64,000 nt of DNA, from positions 5,648,001-5,712,000 of the forward strand of contig JAUIMM010000483.1 of NCBI GenBank assembly GCA_031769625.1. The letters run 5' to 3'. Shown here piece after piece: positions 11,476 to 23,578 of the stretch. Made by a program: the position numbers and the translations under genes. The first letter of the stretch is position 1, and every line of letters starts with the position of its first letter. Source of the stretch: Taudactylus pleione (taxonomy: Eukaryota; Chordata; Amphibia; Anura; Myobatrachidae). The notes under the pieces are model-generated. The model saw only the letters and a list, made by a program, of their open reading frames with translations, had not been told where the DNA came from and made no database searches.

Positions 11476-12618
11476 CCAGCGGTAAATCATACCGATTCTG
11501 AATAGAAGAGTAGGGGAGCAGCAACTGTCTATATAATCCGCTTCTGCTGTCAGTACTAAGTAGCCAAAGGATGTCTCTTTCAGAGACTTCTTTAATTTTT
11601 GTGCTGGCGACCTCAGTTACCTCAACGGCACCCCCCCCCCCAGGAGCCGGGGCCCTAAGGCAGCTGTAGCACCAGCCCTGGTATTTCCTAAGTTATTACG
11701 CTGATTCTAGATTCTATAGCCCTGCAGAATATGTAGATTACAGTATATCTAAACGGAGAACAATGAAAGTCATGAAGGACAGTCAATAAACATAGCCACA
11801 CACACATTTTACAATATGAAAAATCCCACAGAGTAAGTCATACTCCAGACCTGCCCACACCTTGCCTACATTTATCTATGCCATGCCACTTTCCCAGTAA
11901 TGACACAACCCCAGGTACTGTATAATAAATATGTATACATTATCCATCACTTATAGCCAGAAGGCACTGATAGAAACATGAGAGAGGCCTCAAATCCATC
12001 AAACCAAATCCTAATGCAAAACAAAGCAGGACAAAAATGCATTTACAGGACACCGGCAGTACTGTATATCGCATATAGAGCAATCAGGTTCCCCGGGGAG
12101 CTGTAAGTACTGTATTACCTGGTTAGCTCACAGCCGTGATAGAATCCCAAACTGCAATGTGTTCAGCAGCAGCCACTGTCTTCATCAGAAAAACAGGGAC
12201 CACGGACTGACTTCCATATATAAGCCCTCCGTGTGCATTAATTAAAGCTTGAATACAATAATCACACATCATAGGAACTGCGTAAAAATCATTTATAAAA
12301 AAAAATGCATTCATGTCTCAATTAAACCAATTGCTTATCAGATTTCCTATACTGTACAATAGAGCTTTAATATAGTACATAATGGTATCAAACCTAACCA
12401 ACTTCTTATATGATAGGTTTTACCCATACCATATAAGAAATCCCTCTCTTACACATGTGATCCCTATATTTGCCTGATGTAAATAACTTTTGCTAGTGAA
12501 ACAATATTTCGGGGAACCTTCAACTCTAAAATGTGGAAAAGACCTTTAATTATGACAATTCCTGGGCCCTCAGCTGTCCCTAAACAACAATTAATAATGG
12601 TGTTTAATGGCTTTGGAC

Positions 12619-12873
12619 TAAGGATGTGCAGGCTCGGATAGGTTCGAATTTGCACGCCGAGTTCAGATTTTTCCCTCCAAAAATCGGGTCTCAGAAAGAG
12701 GCAAAACGTCATCTTTCATGGACAAACATCATCATTCCTGGACAAAAGTCCATGGATGATGATGTTTGTACATGAAAGATGAAGTTTTGACTCTTGCTGA
12801 GACCCGATTTTTTGGAGGGAAAAATGCGAAATTGGCGTGCAAATTCGAAATTATCCGAGCCTGCACATCCTTA
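12619..12873. mobile_element. hAT-type foldback MITE, 8-bp TSD
   Basis: Nearly perfect palindrome. The left end TAAGGATGTGCAGGCTCGGATA matches the right end TATCCGAGCCTGCACATCCTTA inverted, and the arms (about 120 bp each) share TTCATGGACAAACATC and the CCCGATTTTT segment. The exact 8-bp duplication CTTTGGAC flanks it at 12611-12618 and 12874-12881, diagnostic of hAT-type insertion. No coding capacity. Confidence 0.92.
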
Positions 12874-12926
12874 CTTTGGACCAGTGTGGTTAGGTTACCA
12901 TTACTTAGTATATATGTGTTTAATTG

Positions 12927-13101
12927 ACAGTTGTGCAGGCTGGGATTAGTTTGGATTTTTCCTGACAAAATTTGGGGTCTCATCTTTCATGGACAAACAT
13001 CTTCTTTCATGGACAAAAGACGATGTTTGTCCATGAAAGATGACGCTTTGCGTCTTTCTAAGACCTGATAAATCCGAACTAATCCCAGCCTGCACATCTG
13101 T
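12927..13101. mobile_element. Foldback MITE related to the 12619 element
   Basis: Terminal repeats ACAGTTGTGCAGGCTGGGATT and AATCCCAGCCTGCACATCTGT (inverted). It contains the same CATCTTTCATGGACAAACAT motif as the element 50 bp upstream, so the two are subfamily relatives. I could not find a convincing target duplication. Confidence 0.75.
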
Positions 13102-13299
13102 ACAATTGTTTGTGTCCACTTTACACAGGGGTATCGCTGTAACATAATTGTGGTGATAAAGTATTGTGCAAACTGCAAAAAGATAATAGCAGGAGTTCTA
13201 CTGTAAGTTCTTTGGTAAGAGCCATGCTTTCCCTAGAGGCTGCCAAGCTCCAAATGACTCCATATAGAGACTGACTGAGTGTGAGCAAAGTAACACATA

Positions 13300-13535
13300 A
13301 AGTAAGTAACGTTGCACCTCTGTAACACCATGGTGCACTGCAGGGGGGTGTAAGGGGGCAGATGTACTGTAACATGGGCAGAGAGATGTAGATGTGAGAG
13401 GGGTGTGTCCAAACGCAGATCTAAATTGCTGTGTAAGAATAAAGATGTCCAGCATTTGTGGGCTACATGCAACAGCAGCCAGTATTTACCCTGCATGTAA
13501 TAACAATGGATGTATTTGCACCCCTTTCATTGCAA
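13300..13535 (+). mobile_element. Dispersed SINE-like repeat, copy 1
   Basis: Shares blocks GCAGAGAGATGTAGAT, AATAAAG, CCAGCATTTGTGGGCTACAT and CAGTATTTACCCTGCATG with copies at 41320-41460 and 48790-49033, all on the + strand. It opens with CACCATGGTGCACTGCAGG, also seen in diverged form at 39820. I believe this is a common amphibian interspersed repeat, but its class (SINE or other) cannot be settled here; I see no Pol III A/B boxes. Confidence 0.7.
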
Positions 13536-13540
13536 CATGC

Positions 13541-13870
13541 GGCCTGATTCAGAGTTGCACGGTAATCCTATCGCAACTGCGACTTTTTACGCAGCTGCTA
13601 TGCAAAAATCTGCAAATGTCGCAGGCGCCAGGGGATGTATTGAGATGCTGACCTGTCCCTTAGCAAATCGAAGCATTTGCACAATAAGCCGCAGCACCTG
13701 CGTCAAATGATGCAGCATCGGTCGCAGAGTCGCCGATCGTCGGCTTTCTGAGTAACCCCTATGGTTACTCAGAATGGACGACAGAAGGAAAATGCCGGCA
13801 CCAGTGCGAAGCTGAGTACAAGGACACAGTCAGTGGATCCTATAAACTGTTGCGACGCGCCAGCGGTTTT
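13541..13870 (+). mobile_element. Partial element with GGCCTGATTCAGAG terminus
   Basis: Starts GGCCTGATTCAGAGTTGCACG immediately after the SINE-like copy, matching the terminus of the hairpin-chain family, and contains a hairpin TCTGAGTAACC/GGTTACTCAGA near 13748-13775. The interior differs from the five main copies and no right terminus is found before the exon, so the 3' limit is uncertain. Confidence 0.5.
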
Positions 13871-14196
13871 CTAACCCCTCTCTGTTACCACCCACAAATG
13901 GTCGGCGAGCGACATGGCAGAGGCACCAGGAAACATGCGCCGTGCGACTTAGACGTGTGCACCATTATAATAACATTGGGCAACTCTGTAAAAATCGGCA
14001 AAACTGAACCAGGACCGTGGTTTGTTCCAGGTGCCAGGTTACTATCTTTAGTTTGCAGGATCACCCCCCATAGTCACAGACACCATTCAGTTCATTGCAC
14101 ACATTTTGAACGCTGGAAAACAATTGCTAGACTTCCATCTAACAGCTGGCAGGTATATCGGATATACTCACATGATGCTGCCTTTCTGCCTTTCAG

Positions 14197-14450
14197 CCGC
14201 TGGACTGTGAGATTCTGGCGTTTCACACTCTGCTAATCAAAGTTGAAAACGAAGATCCCCTTATCCCAGATGTGGGCTATGGATCGAGCTCCACGGCGAC
14301 TGTCCAGATCAACGTATTAGATGTGAATGAGGGCCCCGTATTCCACCCCGACCCGATGAAAGTGTCGACGCAGGAAAACATTCCGGTCGGATCCATGTTG
14401 TTCACAGTGAGCGCTACAGATCCAGACACACTGCAGCACCAGACTATGCG
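14197..14450 (+). CDS. CDH13: CDH13 (T-cadherin) internal exon, EC3 C-terminal half and EC4 start
   Basis: Internal coding exon of 254 bp: 84 codons plus two bases of a split Arg codon. Acceptor: CTGCCTTTCAG ending at 14196. Donor: ATGCG|GTAAGT at 14450/14451. It opens [16 protein letters not shown], completing the EC3 strand begun by the exon at 4513, then reads [14 protein letters not shown]. The EC3-EC4 linker follows as [14 protein letters not shown], the T-cadherin version of the DxNDNxP Ca2+ site, and EC4 begins with the QEN calcium ligand and the ATDPD motif. The end, LQHQTMR, matches the human QHQTIR junction. This is roughly human residues 429-513. The next human exon begins around YSVYKDPAG; I found no such sequence in the remaining 49.5 kb, so the following intron extends beyond the window. 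No frameshift or stop is present, so the gene looks functional here. Confidence 0.96.
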
Positions 14451-14861
14451 GTAAGTTGGCTGTTTCTCGTGCTGACATTTGATAATGTGGTCAGCCTTCA
14501 GCTTCAGATGTGGCTTTGTTCTAGGCTGTTTGCCTTCGTATTACGGAGATTTGTTTATGTTTGAACTATATGCCCCCATAATCTTACTGCCTTACAGAAG
14601 CCCCTAAAAGCTGTGCACTATTGTGTCTTGTTTAGTTGTGTTGTGTCAATATGCAGGCAATAGTTTTGGCTGGATGCATCACTAGGTATTGGTGAAGTAT
14701 TAGCTGATTGTTGAACGTACACAGTAATGTGACAGTTTGATGGTTGTACATCACATGCAGCATAGTAAAAGGAATCTAAAATTTGGGAATACAATACTAT
14801 ATTATTCAACTGCAATATGCGTTAATGGTTGGTATAATTCACCAAGGCTTTCCTGTTCATA

Positions 14862-17470
14862 GCTCACATATAGAATCAGACGCTTCATACACAACTCATA
14901 TAGAATCAGATGCTCCATACATACTGTAGCTCATATAGAATCAGGCGTACTACACGTAGCTCATATAGAATCAGGCGTACTACACGTAGCTCATATAGAA
15001 TCAGATGTACTACACATAGCTCATATAGAATCAGATGTACCACACATAGTTCATATAGAATCAGAAGTACTACACATAGCTCATATAGAATCAGATGTAC
15101 TACACATAGCTCATATAGAATCAGATGTACTACACATAGTTCATATAGAATCAGATGTACTACACATAGCTCATATAGAATCAGATGCTCCATACATACT
15201 GTAGCTCATATAGAATCAGGCGTACTACACGTAGCTCATATAGAATCAGGCGTACTACACGTAGCTCATATAGAATCAGGCATACTACACATAGCTCATA
15301 TAGAATCAGATGTACTACACGTAGCTCATATAGAATCAGAAGTACTACACATAGCTCATATAGAATCAGAAGTACTACACATAGCTCATATAGAATCAGG
15401 CGTACTACACGTAGCTCATATAGAATCAGGCGTACTACACGTAGCTCATATAGAATCAGATGTACTACACATAGCTCATATAGAATCAGATGTACCACAC
15501 ATAGCTCATATAGAATCAGATGTACCACACATAGCTCATATAGAATCAGATGTACCACACATAGTTCATATAGAATCAGAAGTACTACACATAGTTCATA
15601 TAGAATCAGATGTACTACACATAGCTCATATAGAATCAGATGTACTACACATAGTTCATATAGAATCAGATGCTCCATACATACTGTAGCTCATATAGAA
15701 TCAGGCGTACTACACGTAGCTCATATAGAATCAGGCATACTACACATAGCTCATATAGAATCAGATGTACTACACATAGCTCATATAGAATCAGATGTAC
15801 TACACATAGCTCATATAGAATCAGATGTACTACACATAGCTCATATAGAATCAGATGTACTACACATAGCTCATATAGAATCAGATGTACTACACATAGC
15901 TCATATAGAATCAGATGTACTACACATAGTTCATATATAATCAGATGTACTACACATAGCTCATATAGAATCAGAAGTACTACACATAGCTCATATAGAA
16001 TCAGATGTACCACACATAGCTCATATAGAATCAGATGTACTACACATAGCTCATATAGAATCAGAAGTACTACACATAGCTCATATAGAATCAGATGTAC
16101 TACACGTAGCTCATATAGAATCAGATGTACTACACATAGCTCATATAGAATCAGAAGTACTACACATAGCTCATATAGAATCAGATGTACTACACATAGC
16201 TCATATAGAATCAGATGTACTACACATAGCTCATATAGAATCAGATGTACTACACATAGCTCATATAGAATCAGATGTACTACACATAGCTCATATAGAA
16301 TCAGATGTACTACACATAGCTCATATAGAATCAGAAGTACCACACATAGCTCATATAGAATCAGATGTACTACACATAGCTCATATAGAATCAGACGTAC
16401 TACACATAGCTCATATAGAATCAGATGTACTACACGTAGCTCATATAGAATCAGAAGTACTACACATAGCTCATATAGAATCAGAAGTACTACACGTAGC
16501 TCATATAGAATCAGAAGTACTACACATAGCTCATATAGAATCAGATGTACCACACATAGCTCATATAGAATCAGATGTACCACACATAGCTCATATAGAA
16601 TCAGAAGTACTACACATAGCTCATATAGAATCAGATGTACTACACATAGCTCATATAGAATCAGATGTACTACACATAGCTCATATAGAATCAGATGTAC
16701 TACACATAGCTCATATAGAATCAGATGTACTACACACATAGCTCATATAGAATCAGATGTACTACACATAGCTCATATAGAATCAGATGTACTACACGTA
16801 GCTCATATAGAATCAGATGTACTACACATAGCTCATATAGAATCAGATGTACTACACATAGCTCATATAGAATCAGATGTACCACACATAGCTCATATAG
16901 AATCAGATGTACCACACGTAGCTCATATAGAATCAGATGTACTACACGTAGCTCATATAGAATCAGATGTACCACACATAGCTCATATAGAATCAGATGT
17001 ACCACACATAGCTCATATAGAATCAGACGTACTACACATAGCTCATATAGAATCAGACGTACTACACATAGCTCATATAGAATCAGACGTACTACACATA
17101 GCTCATATAGAATCAGATGTACTACACATAGCTCATATAGAATCAGACGTACTACACGTAGCTCATATAGAATCAGATGTACTACACATAGCTCATATAG
17201 AATCAGATGTACCACACATAGCTCATATAGAATCAGATGTACTACACATAGCTCATATAGAATCAGACGTACCACACATAGCTCATATAGAATCAGATGT
17301 ACCACACATAGCTCATATAGAATAAGACGTACTACACATAGCTCATATAGAATCAGAATGTACTACACATAGCTCATATAGAATCAGATGTACCACACAT
17401 AGCTCATATAGAATAAGATGTACCACACATAGCTCATATAGAATGAGAAGTACCACACGTAGCTCATATA
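14862..17470. repeat. 30-bp minisatellite, ~87 copies
   Basis: Unit AGCTCATATAGAATCAGATG plus TACTACACAT, exactly 30 bp, with polymorphic positions (GATGT/GAAGT/GACGT/GGCGT; TACTAC/TACCAC; CACAT/CACGT). A 35-bp variant unit containing GCTCCATACATACTGTAG recurs at about 14911, 15186 and 15671; the spacings of 275 and 485 bp are 9 and 16 units plus the 5 extra bases, showing block duplication. Because 30 is a multiple of three, two + strand frames and one - strand frame stay open for hundreds of codons; these are repeats, not proteins. The array begins ~410 bp after the exon. Confidence 0.97.
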
Positions 17471-19304
17471 GAAAAAATCACCAAACCTATAGTTTATCGC
17501 ATTTTCATTTAAGTCAGCTCAACACTGATGCATATGGCGAAAAACATCAGATTCAGATATGCGATAATAGGCGTTAAAAGTCTGGAAATTACAGGTCTCT
17601 TTTTTGAATAATGATACATATGCCCCAAACTCTGATAATGAGACTGGTGGTAATTCTACATAGAACGTTATCTATGGTGGTCTTAATAACCTGTGACAGT
17701 GCTGCCTTGTGTCTACACATTGCTCGTTGTATGTCCTGGCAATGAGTTACCTCTAGGAGGTCCACCTGACTGACCTGAATGATGACCATGACTGTTGTGT
17801 ATATGTAGGGATAGATTGAGCAGAAGGCTGGGACCTAGAACTGTAAGCGTTTTCACATCTGCTTTGTTCTCCATAACACTGGACCAAATTTCATAAAAAA
17901 TTAAAATCTGTAATAATTTCTTTATTTATTTTTTTACAAATGACTAAAAGTATGATCTCCAGTATCTACCAGCAGAAAGCTCCTGTCAGTCTTTCGTAAT
18001 TGCATTTTACATGTTGTTCCAATAGGGAGCAGTGCAGGTTATTAAGTGCCGCCATGTACATATATTTAAGAATAAAAAAAATCAATTACAAAGCTAATTT
18101 CCTGACATCTGATTATTATTCCCTGAGCTGAGATCCTGGTGGATGTTTGTCATAGTTATTATTATAATGTGTTAATCCCTCTGTGTTTCCATTCACTGTC
18201 ATATAGACGCTCACTTTTATCAATCAACAGAGACCCATCCTTCCCTCTTCAGCCAGACAGCCGTAGGCAGGCGCATTTCACATGACTAAAGGGCAGGCTT
18301 CTCGAAAGTTTAAAAGCCGTGTAATATTGTATATTAAAGCCCCTGTGTAACAGTACTTACTAACACACCTAAAGTTTCTCTCTTACTAAATATTTCCATC
18401 GTCCTTCTCTACAGCACGGTTGCCAAGTACTTCTCTAACACAGTCACTGAGAGACTGGCAATCTCGCTTTGCAGAAATGCACTCTGCTGATTGGTTGAAG
18501 CATGTCACAGCAGCTCAAATGACTGCAGTCTCCGCATTTTGATCTGCCTAAACTACAGTTAGGACACCGTCCTATAGGTCTGAGAGGAACTGCAGCTATC
18601 TATAATGGGGTGCTCAGTGCACAGATAATGCTGACAGTGCTGCTGTGAAGTATAAAGTTGACACTGGACAATATATTTTATCATGCTGGTCAGTATCTGA
18701 ACTTTTCCTTTCTGAGGTTTAACAAAGAAAATGGCGGCCGCTGCTGCAGTAGTCTGTCTCAGGATGGTGATAGCAGAGGATCCTTCCAAGACAACAAAAA
18801 ATGCTTTATCATTTAAATAAGCCACTTTTGTAATTAAATATATCAAAATACTTGTCTTATACCCTATTTTTTAACTTCTTTTTATATATTAATTTTCAAT
18901 GGAAGTGGAGCTGGAAGCCTCCAACCTGCTGTGCATGTGTGAATTGGCGAATCCGGGGTACCCATGCACAGATTTATGCAGTACCAACTGGGTGGTAAGA
19001 CGCCTTGTACTGCTGCCAAGCAGGGTCACCAGAAAGCCAAGTATCTCTCAGCTGCCTTGGGGAAATAGTAATATTAATAAATGGCATTGATACAAGATCT
19101 TCTATTGCTGCCATACAGAATCTTTCCTAACACCGATATAGTAAATATAGTAAATAGTCAGTGTAATGTTAGTGTAGTGTAATATAGAGGAGGGGGTGGT
19201 GCTTGGGGTGTGCTGAGAGATAAAACTCCACATATTTCGTTTTGTAATTAAATGTGCCAACTCTCTGATGGGAATATTAAGACCTCTTTGGGCACGAATG
19301 TGGA

Positions 19305-20070
19305 TAAGTAGTCTTCATTCTAGCACCCTGCATCTGTCACAGCCCGTGCAGTTCCTCTCTACTGCCTGGGGTGTCGCTCTGGTGCTTCTAGCACACTCAG
19401 CTGATGCAATATACTGCTGAGATATAGACCAGAGGGCCTGATTGAGACCCGCTGGCGAGCGCTATGCGCTCTCAAGCGGGTCGATGGTGGCCCAGTGCGC
19501 ATGCGCACGACGGAGCCGGCTCGAGACCCGGATAGCGACGGGCAAACCGTCGCTCCGGGTCTCATACCAAAGGGGGCGTGCTGTCGATGTTGAGTGACAG
19601 CACCCCCCCTTTAGTGGGCGGGCCGGGGGAGTGGCTGCCCAAACGGAGGCATTCCCATGTGAGCGCCTCCGTTTGGGGGCGGCCCCACTGACATCACGAG
19701 TGATGTCAGTGGGAGAGATTTCGGCTCTATGAGAGCCGAAATCTCTCTGGGGCTTGCGGCAACGAGACCCTACCACAAGGGTCTCGATGCAAGCCCGATG
19801 GTCGCGATGGTCTTGACCATCGCGACCATCTTCCTGGCCGCTCGCTATAGCTGTGGGTGGTCACCCACAGCTATGCGAGCGGCCAGGAGGCCGCTTTAAA
19901 AAACAAGAAGGACGGCCCTGATTCAGAGCGAGCGCTCTGTCAGAGCGTCCGACTCTGAATCAGGGCCACAGTGTGCTACAAGTACCAGAGCAGAGAGCGA
20001 CACCCCAGGCAGGAAAGAGGAACTGCACGGGTTGTAACATCAGCAGGGTGCTAGCATTAACACTAGATAA
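19305..20070. mobile_element. Foldback element split by a hairpin-chain insertion
   Basis: The left arm 19305-19430 and right arm 19970-20070 are inverted copies: CTAGCACCCTGC, CCCGTGCAGTTCCTCT, CTGCCTGGGGTGTCGCTCT and TAGCACACT on the left are matched in reverse complement on the right. The hairpin-chain element at 19434-19967 occupies what would be the loop. Removing it leaves a foldback of about 230 bp. Confidence 0.8.
19434..19967 (-). mobile_element. Hairpin-chain element (GGSCCTGATTCAGA family), copy A
   Basis: 534 bp, reverse orientation relative to copies C-E. Ends GGGCCTGATTGAGACC and CTCTGAATCAGGGCC. Flanks AGA/ACA may be a decayed 3-bp duplication. It consists of consecutive hairpins, for example GAGATTTCGGCTCT (19715-19728) with AGAGCCGAAATCTC (19732-19745), GATGGTCGCGATGGTC with its complement, GGCCGCTCG/CGAGCGGCC, and CTGACATCAC/GTGATGTCAG. 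Strongly GC-rich; short frames only, non-coding. Confidence 0.88.
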
Positions 20071-20689
20071 GGGAGTGCTGCGTACCCAGCAGGTCTGTTT
20101 TACTAAACAAGGGTGTCAGTGTGGAAGTTTTATAGTGTGGAGACCCCCCCCCACCCCACCAGAAGTGTGGTTATGACAGCTGTACAGAACATAGCGAAAA
20201 CTCAGTCACAGTGCCAGGGCTTATGTCGATTTCTTTGGAAATATGGCGCCAGACCTTGTTCCGGGTGCTGAGTGGCCAGCGCATACCCACCTTGGCACAG
20301 GGACATATGCGCCACACATAATGCACTCATTATAGATGCGCCACGGCTGCCCACATCTTTGTTCTGTGACAGTGACACTAATATCCACCCTGGTGCAGCG
20401 AATCCTCCTGTCCTGAGTAGTGACACTGTATCATCACACAATAAATGCAGTGATCTGGAACACTTGGTGTTAATAACTGGCACAGTAGCACATTTCTTTC
20501 CCCGCTCATCTGTTCCAGCTTTCTTCCCACCTTAATCCTTAGGGAGGGTCTGGATGAGCCAGCAAGCTTCAGGCTGCAGGTTTCTTCTCACACACAATCT
20601 GCTTTCTTCTGTACCGTGCCGCCGGCTCATTCTCTACTTTCTGCCTCCATCACGTGCATTAAACCAAACCTGTACCTCCAGCTACAGCA

Positions 20690-21025
20690 TGTCTGGGATG
20701 CAGCACACCTCCCTTACACTGGAGGACAGCATGCCTGGGATGCAGCACACCTCCCTTACACAGGAGGACAGCATGCCTGGGATGCAGCTCACCTCCCTTA
20801 CACAGGAGGACAGCATGCCTGGGATGCAGCACACCTCCCTTACACTGGAGAACAGGATGCCTGGGATGCAGCACACCTCCCTTACACTGGAGGACAGGAT
20901 GCCTGGGATGCAGCACACTTCCCTTACACAGGAGGACAGCATGCCTGGGATGCAGCACACCTCCCTTACACTGGAGGACAGGATGCCTGGGATGCAGCAC
21001 ACCTCCCTTACACTGGAGGACATTT
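20690..21025. repeat. 42-bp minisatellite (8 copies)
   Basis: Unit ATGCCTGGGATGCAGCACAC plus CTCCCTTACACTGGAGGACAGC, 42 bp (ATGCC at 20731 and 20773). Open frames exist on both strands because 42 is a multiple of three; the deduced 14-residue repeat (MPGMQHTSLTLEDS) resembles no family I know. Confidence 0.93.
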
Positions 21026-21305
21026 TCCTTTTTCCTTGAACTGTTCACTGATAGAGATGCGTACAAGTCATCATGTCCATTTATATGTATTACCGTGCAT
21101 GCGGGCTCACATGCCGCTTTCTTAGTTAACCCCTCCATTGCCGACAAGTAGGATTTGTCCTCCGCATATACACCAAAGCCGCAGACAATGGCCGGGGAAA
21201 ATAAAATTCAGAGGCACCCATATTTGAAAGTGAGAGTCCATTATTTGAAATGATGCGGCCCCTAGTAGCTATTGTCCGGTCAGGCAATGCCACCCTGTGC
21301 CCAAA

Positions 21306-21340
21306 CCCCCCCCCCCCCCCCACACACACACACACACACT
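21306..21340. repeat. Poly(C) followed by (CA)n microsatellite
   Basis: A run of about 15 C followed by about 10 CA dinucleotides. Confidence 0.9.
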
Positions 21341-22180
21341 GGCCTGCACACATTTGGGGGCAACACACTGGCCAAATAAGCATGTACAAATTCTAGCTTG
21401 TGTTGGCCCAGCATCACACTGTGGATAAAGCATCAGGCAAACCTGGTCTCTGCCTTTATTTGCCCAGCATGAAGCCATCCAGAAAACATGCTTTGGTTTG
21501 AAATGTGTTATGTTCTTCGTTTCTCTCAGTGCATAAAAATCAGATTAAACCATCCATAAGGGCCTTTGATTAACTGTAGAGAGCACAAACGCGTCACATA
21601 ATAATCTGTTTATTACCTGGAACTCCCAATGTATTGGTAGTATTTTATATATGGGATGTTGTACTGATGTACAGATATTAGAAGTCATCGAGGAGCCCTG
21701 TGTCCATAGAAAAGGAGAGTCTATAATATAAGAATTTATACCAATAGAGACATTAATCCGTATAATACAGTAGTTTTCCTATAGTGCTCTGAAGTGATGA
21801 TATCGGATTTATGGATTATACAGATATTATTGAAAGGAGTTTATACGTCTGTTATCATCACTTATCTGTTATTATTAAAAACAAGAGGATTCTGAAATTA
21901 GATACAGTTGACTGTTATAGTTACTTACTGACTGCTTGTCACAGACTATGGCGTCTATTTAATACACATCGCCAATAGTAACGACCTCCTCTGGCCGATT
22001 ATTACAAGAATAGAAAATATAGAGCAGCAATTTACTAAGAAAACGGCATCAGCTGTCGTGCGATTACATTGTCGCTAACTCGATGTGGAGGCAGATGTGT
22101 GTGTGTGAGCCCTGGATTACCAGCTCTCGCATGCAAAGTGGACTGAAGCCTGGGCTTCCAGGGTTACTCTCCATGAAATT

Positions 22181-22183
22181 ATT

Positions 22184-22216
<33 letters not shown>
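22181..22216. repeat. (AAT)n microsatellite
   Basis: About 11 consecutive AAT/ATA trinucleotides. Confidence 0.95.
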
Positions 22217-22217
<1 letters not shown>

Positions 22218-22339
22218 TGTTTAAAAACAGAAAATAAATAGCCTGTAATTTCTTTATAAAAAAACGCTTCAGCGACACGAGGATTGCTGAGGTACATGTT
22301 CTGCCGTTCTTGAATAGGCTTGCTATGCAGGGGCTGGCT

Positions 22340-22800
22340 GGCAACTTTTAGCCTGGGGGCAAATGCATGCAGGCGGCCCTGGCAGAGGAGCAGCGTGTAG
22401 CCAGGGTGACCGAAGACCGTGCGTGCTACGGCGCCCCCCCGACGCCTCCCCCCTGTTCCAGGGAGGAGATGGGTCCATATGGGATTAATGTAAAGTAAAA
22501 ATAAAGATTAGGGGCAGCCCCCTGTCGTAGTGCCCATATGCACTGCCCCCCTGTGCCCCAGGAGAGGACCCCCTTATGCAGGCCTCCAGTAGTGCCCCCA
22601 GTAGTGATCCCCACTATGCAGTGCCCCTTATACAGTGCCCCCTGTAGTGGTCCCCCCTGTGCAGTGCCCCTTGTGCCCCCAGTAGTAAGCCCCTTATATA
22701 GTGCCCCCAATAGTGGTACCCCCTATACAGTGCCCCTTATATGGTGCCCCCACCGGAGTGGACTGCTGTGTGTTTGTAACTGTAACAGCCGGCGGCCCAG
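22340..22800. repeat. C-rich GTGCCCC degenerate array with flanks
   Basis: 22515-22755 is built of irregular units such as CAGTGCCCCTTATACAGTGC and CCCCCAGTAGTG. The same units make up the larger array at 58690-59690, so these are two copies of one dispersed element with an internal tandem array. The GC-rich left flank (GGGGCTGGCTGGCAAC) probably belongs to the element; no TIR pair was identified. Confidence 0.75.
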
Positions 22801-23393
22801 CCCGCTACTGTTGCTATGCTTGTATGTGTAAGCTACCGCCAGGCCTAGCCAACGAAATCCCCAAACCTCTTTAAGCAATCAGATGTAGTTACTGTTGCCA
22901 GTGGTTTCTCATAAGCATAAGGAAGTGATAACATCTTTAGCCTAACATGCGGCCTCTGTAGCCATGGAGGGGGGTGGGGGGTCCAGTAAGACCTCCTACT
23001 GTTACCAAGATTGGATTTCAAGAATAGGAAATCGGTGAGTACCTGCAGTGTTGTGTTAATAGAATGAAGGAACCAAATGGCCATAAGAAAAGTATCTATA
23101 TACCATCATTGTCGCTAATTGTCCCAGGCAGCAATACTAGTTCATACAGTGTCTCAGTGCATGCAGGTGGTATGTAATATGGCTTAAGTAAACATACAAT
23201 TAGACAAATTGGACAAATGGACGGTGCAATCAGTGTGCCAGGATGTACAGGAGCCATTTGCACATATTAATGTTACTCTTATATTCTCAAGCCACTAAGC
23301 TTTGCCTACAGTATAGTAATGGACAACTTTATGTGGCCATACGATATCACTACCTAGGTCTGAGGAGAGTTTATGGTTAAATATGTCTTAAAG

Positions 23394-23578
23394 CAGAGGT
23401 TCCCAAACTCAGGCCTCAAGGCTCCCCAACAGCTCAGGTTTTAGAGATATCCATGGTTGAGCACAGGCGGTTAAATCAAAATCACTGAGGAACTAGTTAA
23501 GTCACCTGTGGTCAAGCATGGATATCCTTAAAACCTGGACTGTTCGGGTGTCTTGAGGACCGAGGTTGAGATCCTCTG
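23394..23578. mobile_element. hAT-like foldback MITE, CAGAGGTTCCCAAAC family, copy 1
   Basis: 185 bp. Ends CAGAGGTTCCCAAACTCAG and GAGGTTGAGATCCTCTG. The arms pair through GATATCCATG../..CATGGATATC and AACAGCTCAGGTTTT../..AAAACCTGGACTGTT. Flanking 8-mers TCTTAAAG and TTCTAAGG are similar but not identical, consistent with an old 8-bp duplication. A second copy lies at 25647-26377. Confidence 0.85.

Larger units (their letters stand above)
4696..14196 (+). other. CDH13: CDH13 intron between the two exons (9,501 bp, complete)
   Basis: Bounded by a GTAAGC donor and a CTTTCAG acceptor. 4696-5850 is unique AT-rich DNA with a short G-run near 5611. 8100-9050, 11480-12600 and 13870-14190 show no recognisable repeat beyond those listed separately and no credible coding potential. 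All other content is repeats and DNA-transposon remnants. Confidence 0.9.

Noticed and set aside
14910..17372. Very long open frames (up to ~550 codons) on both strands
   Set aside because: They lie wholly in the 30-bp minisatellite. A period divisible by three keeps frames open, and there is no splice context, composition change or family match.
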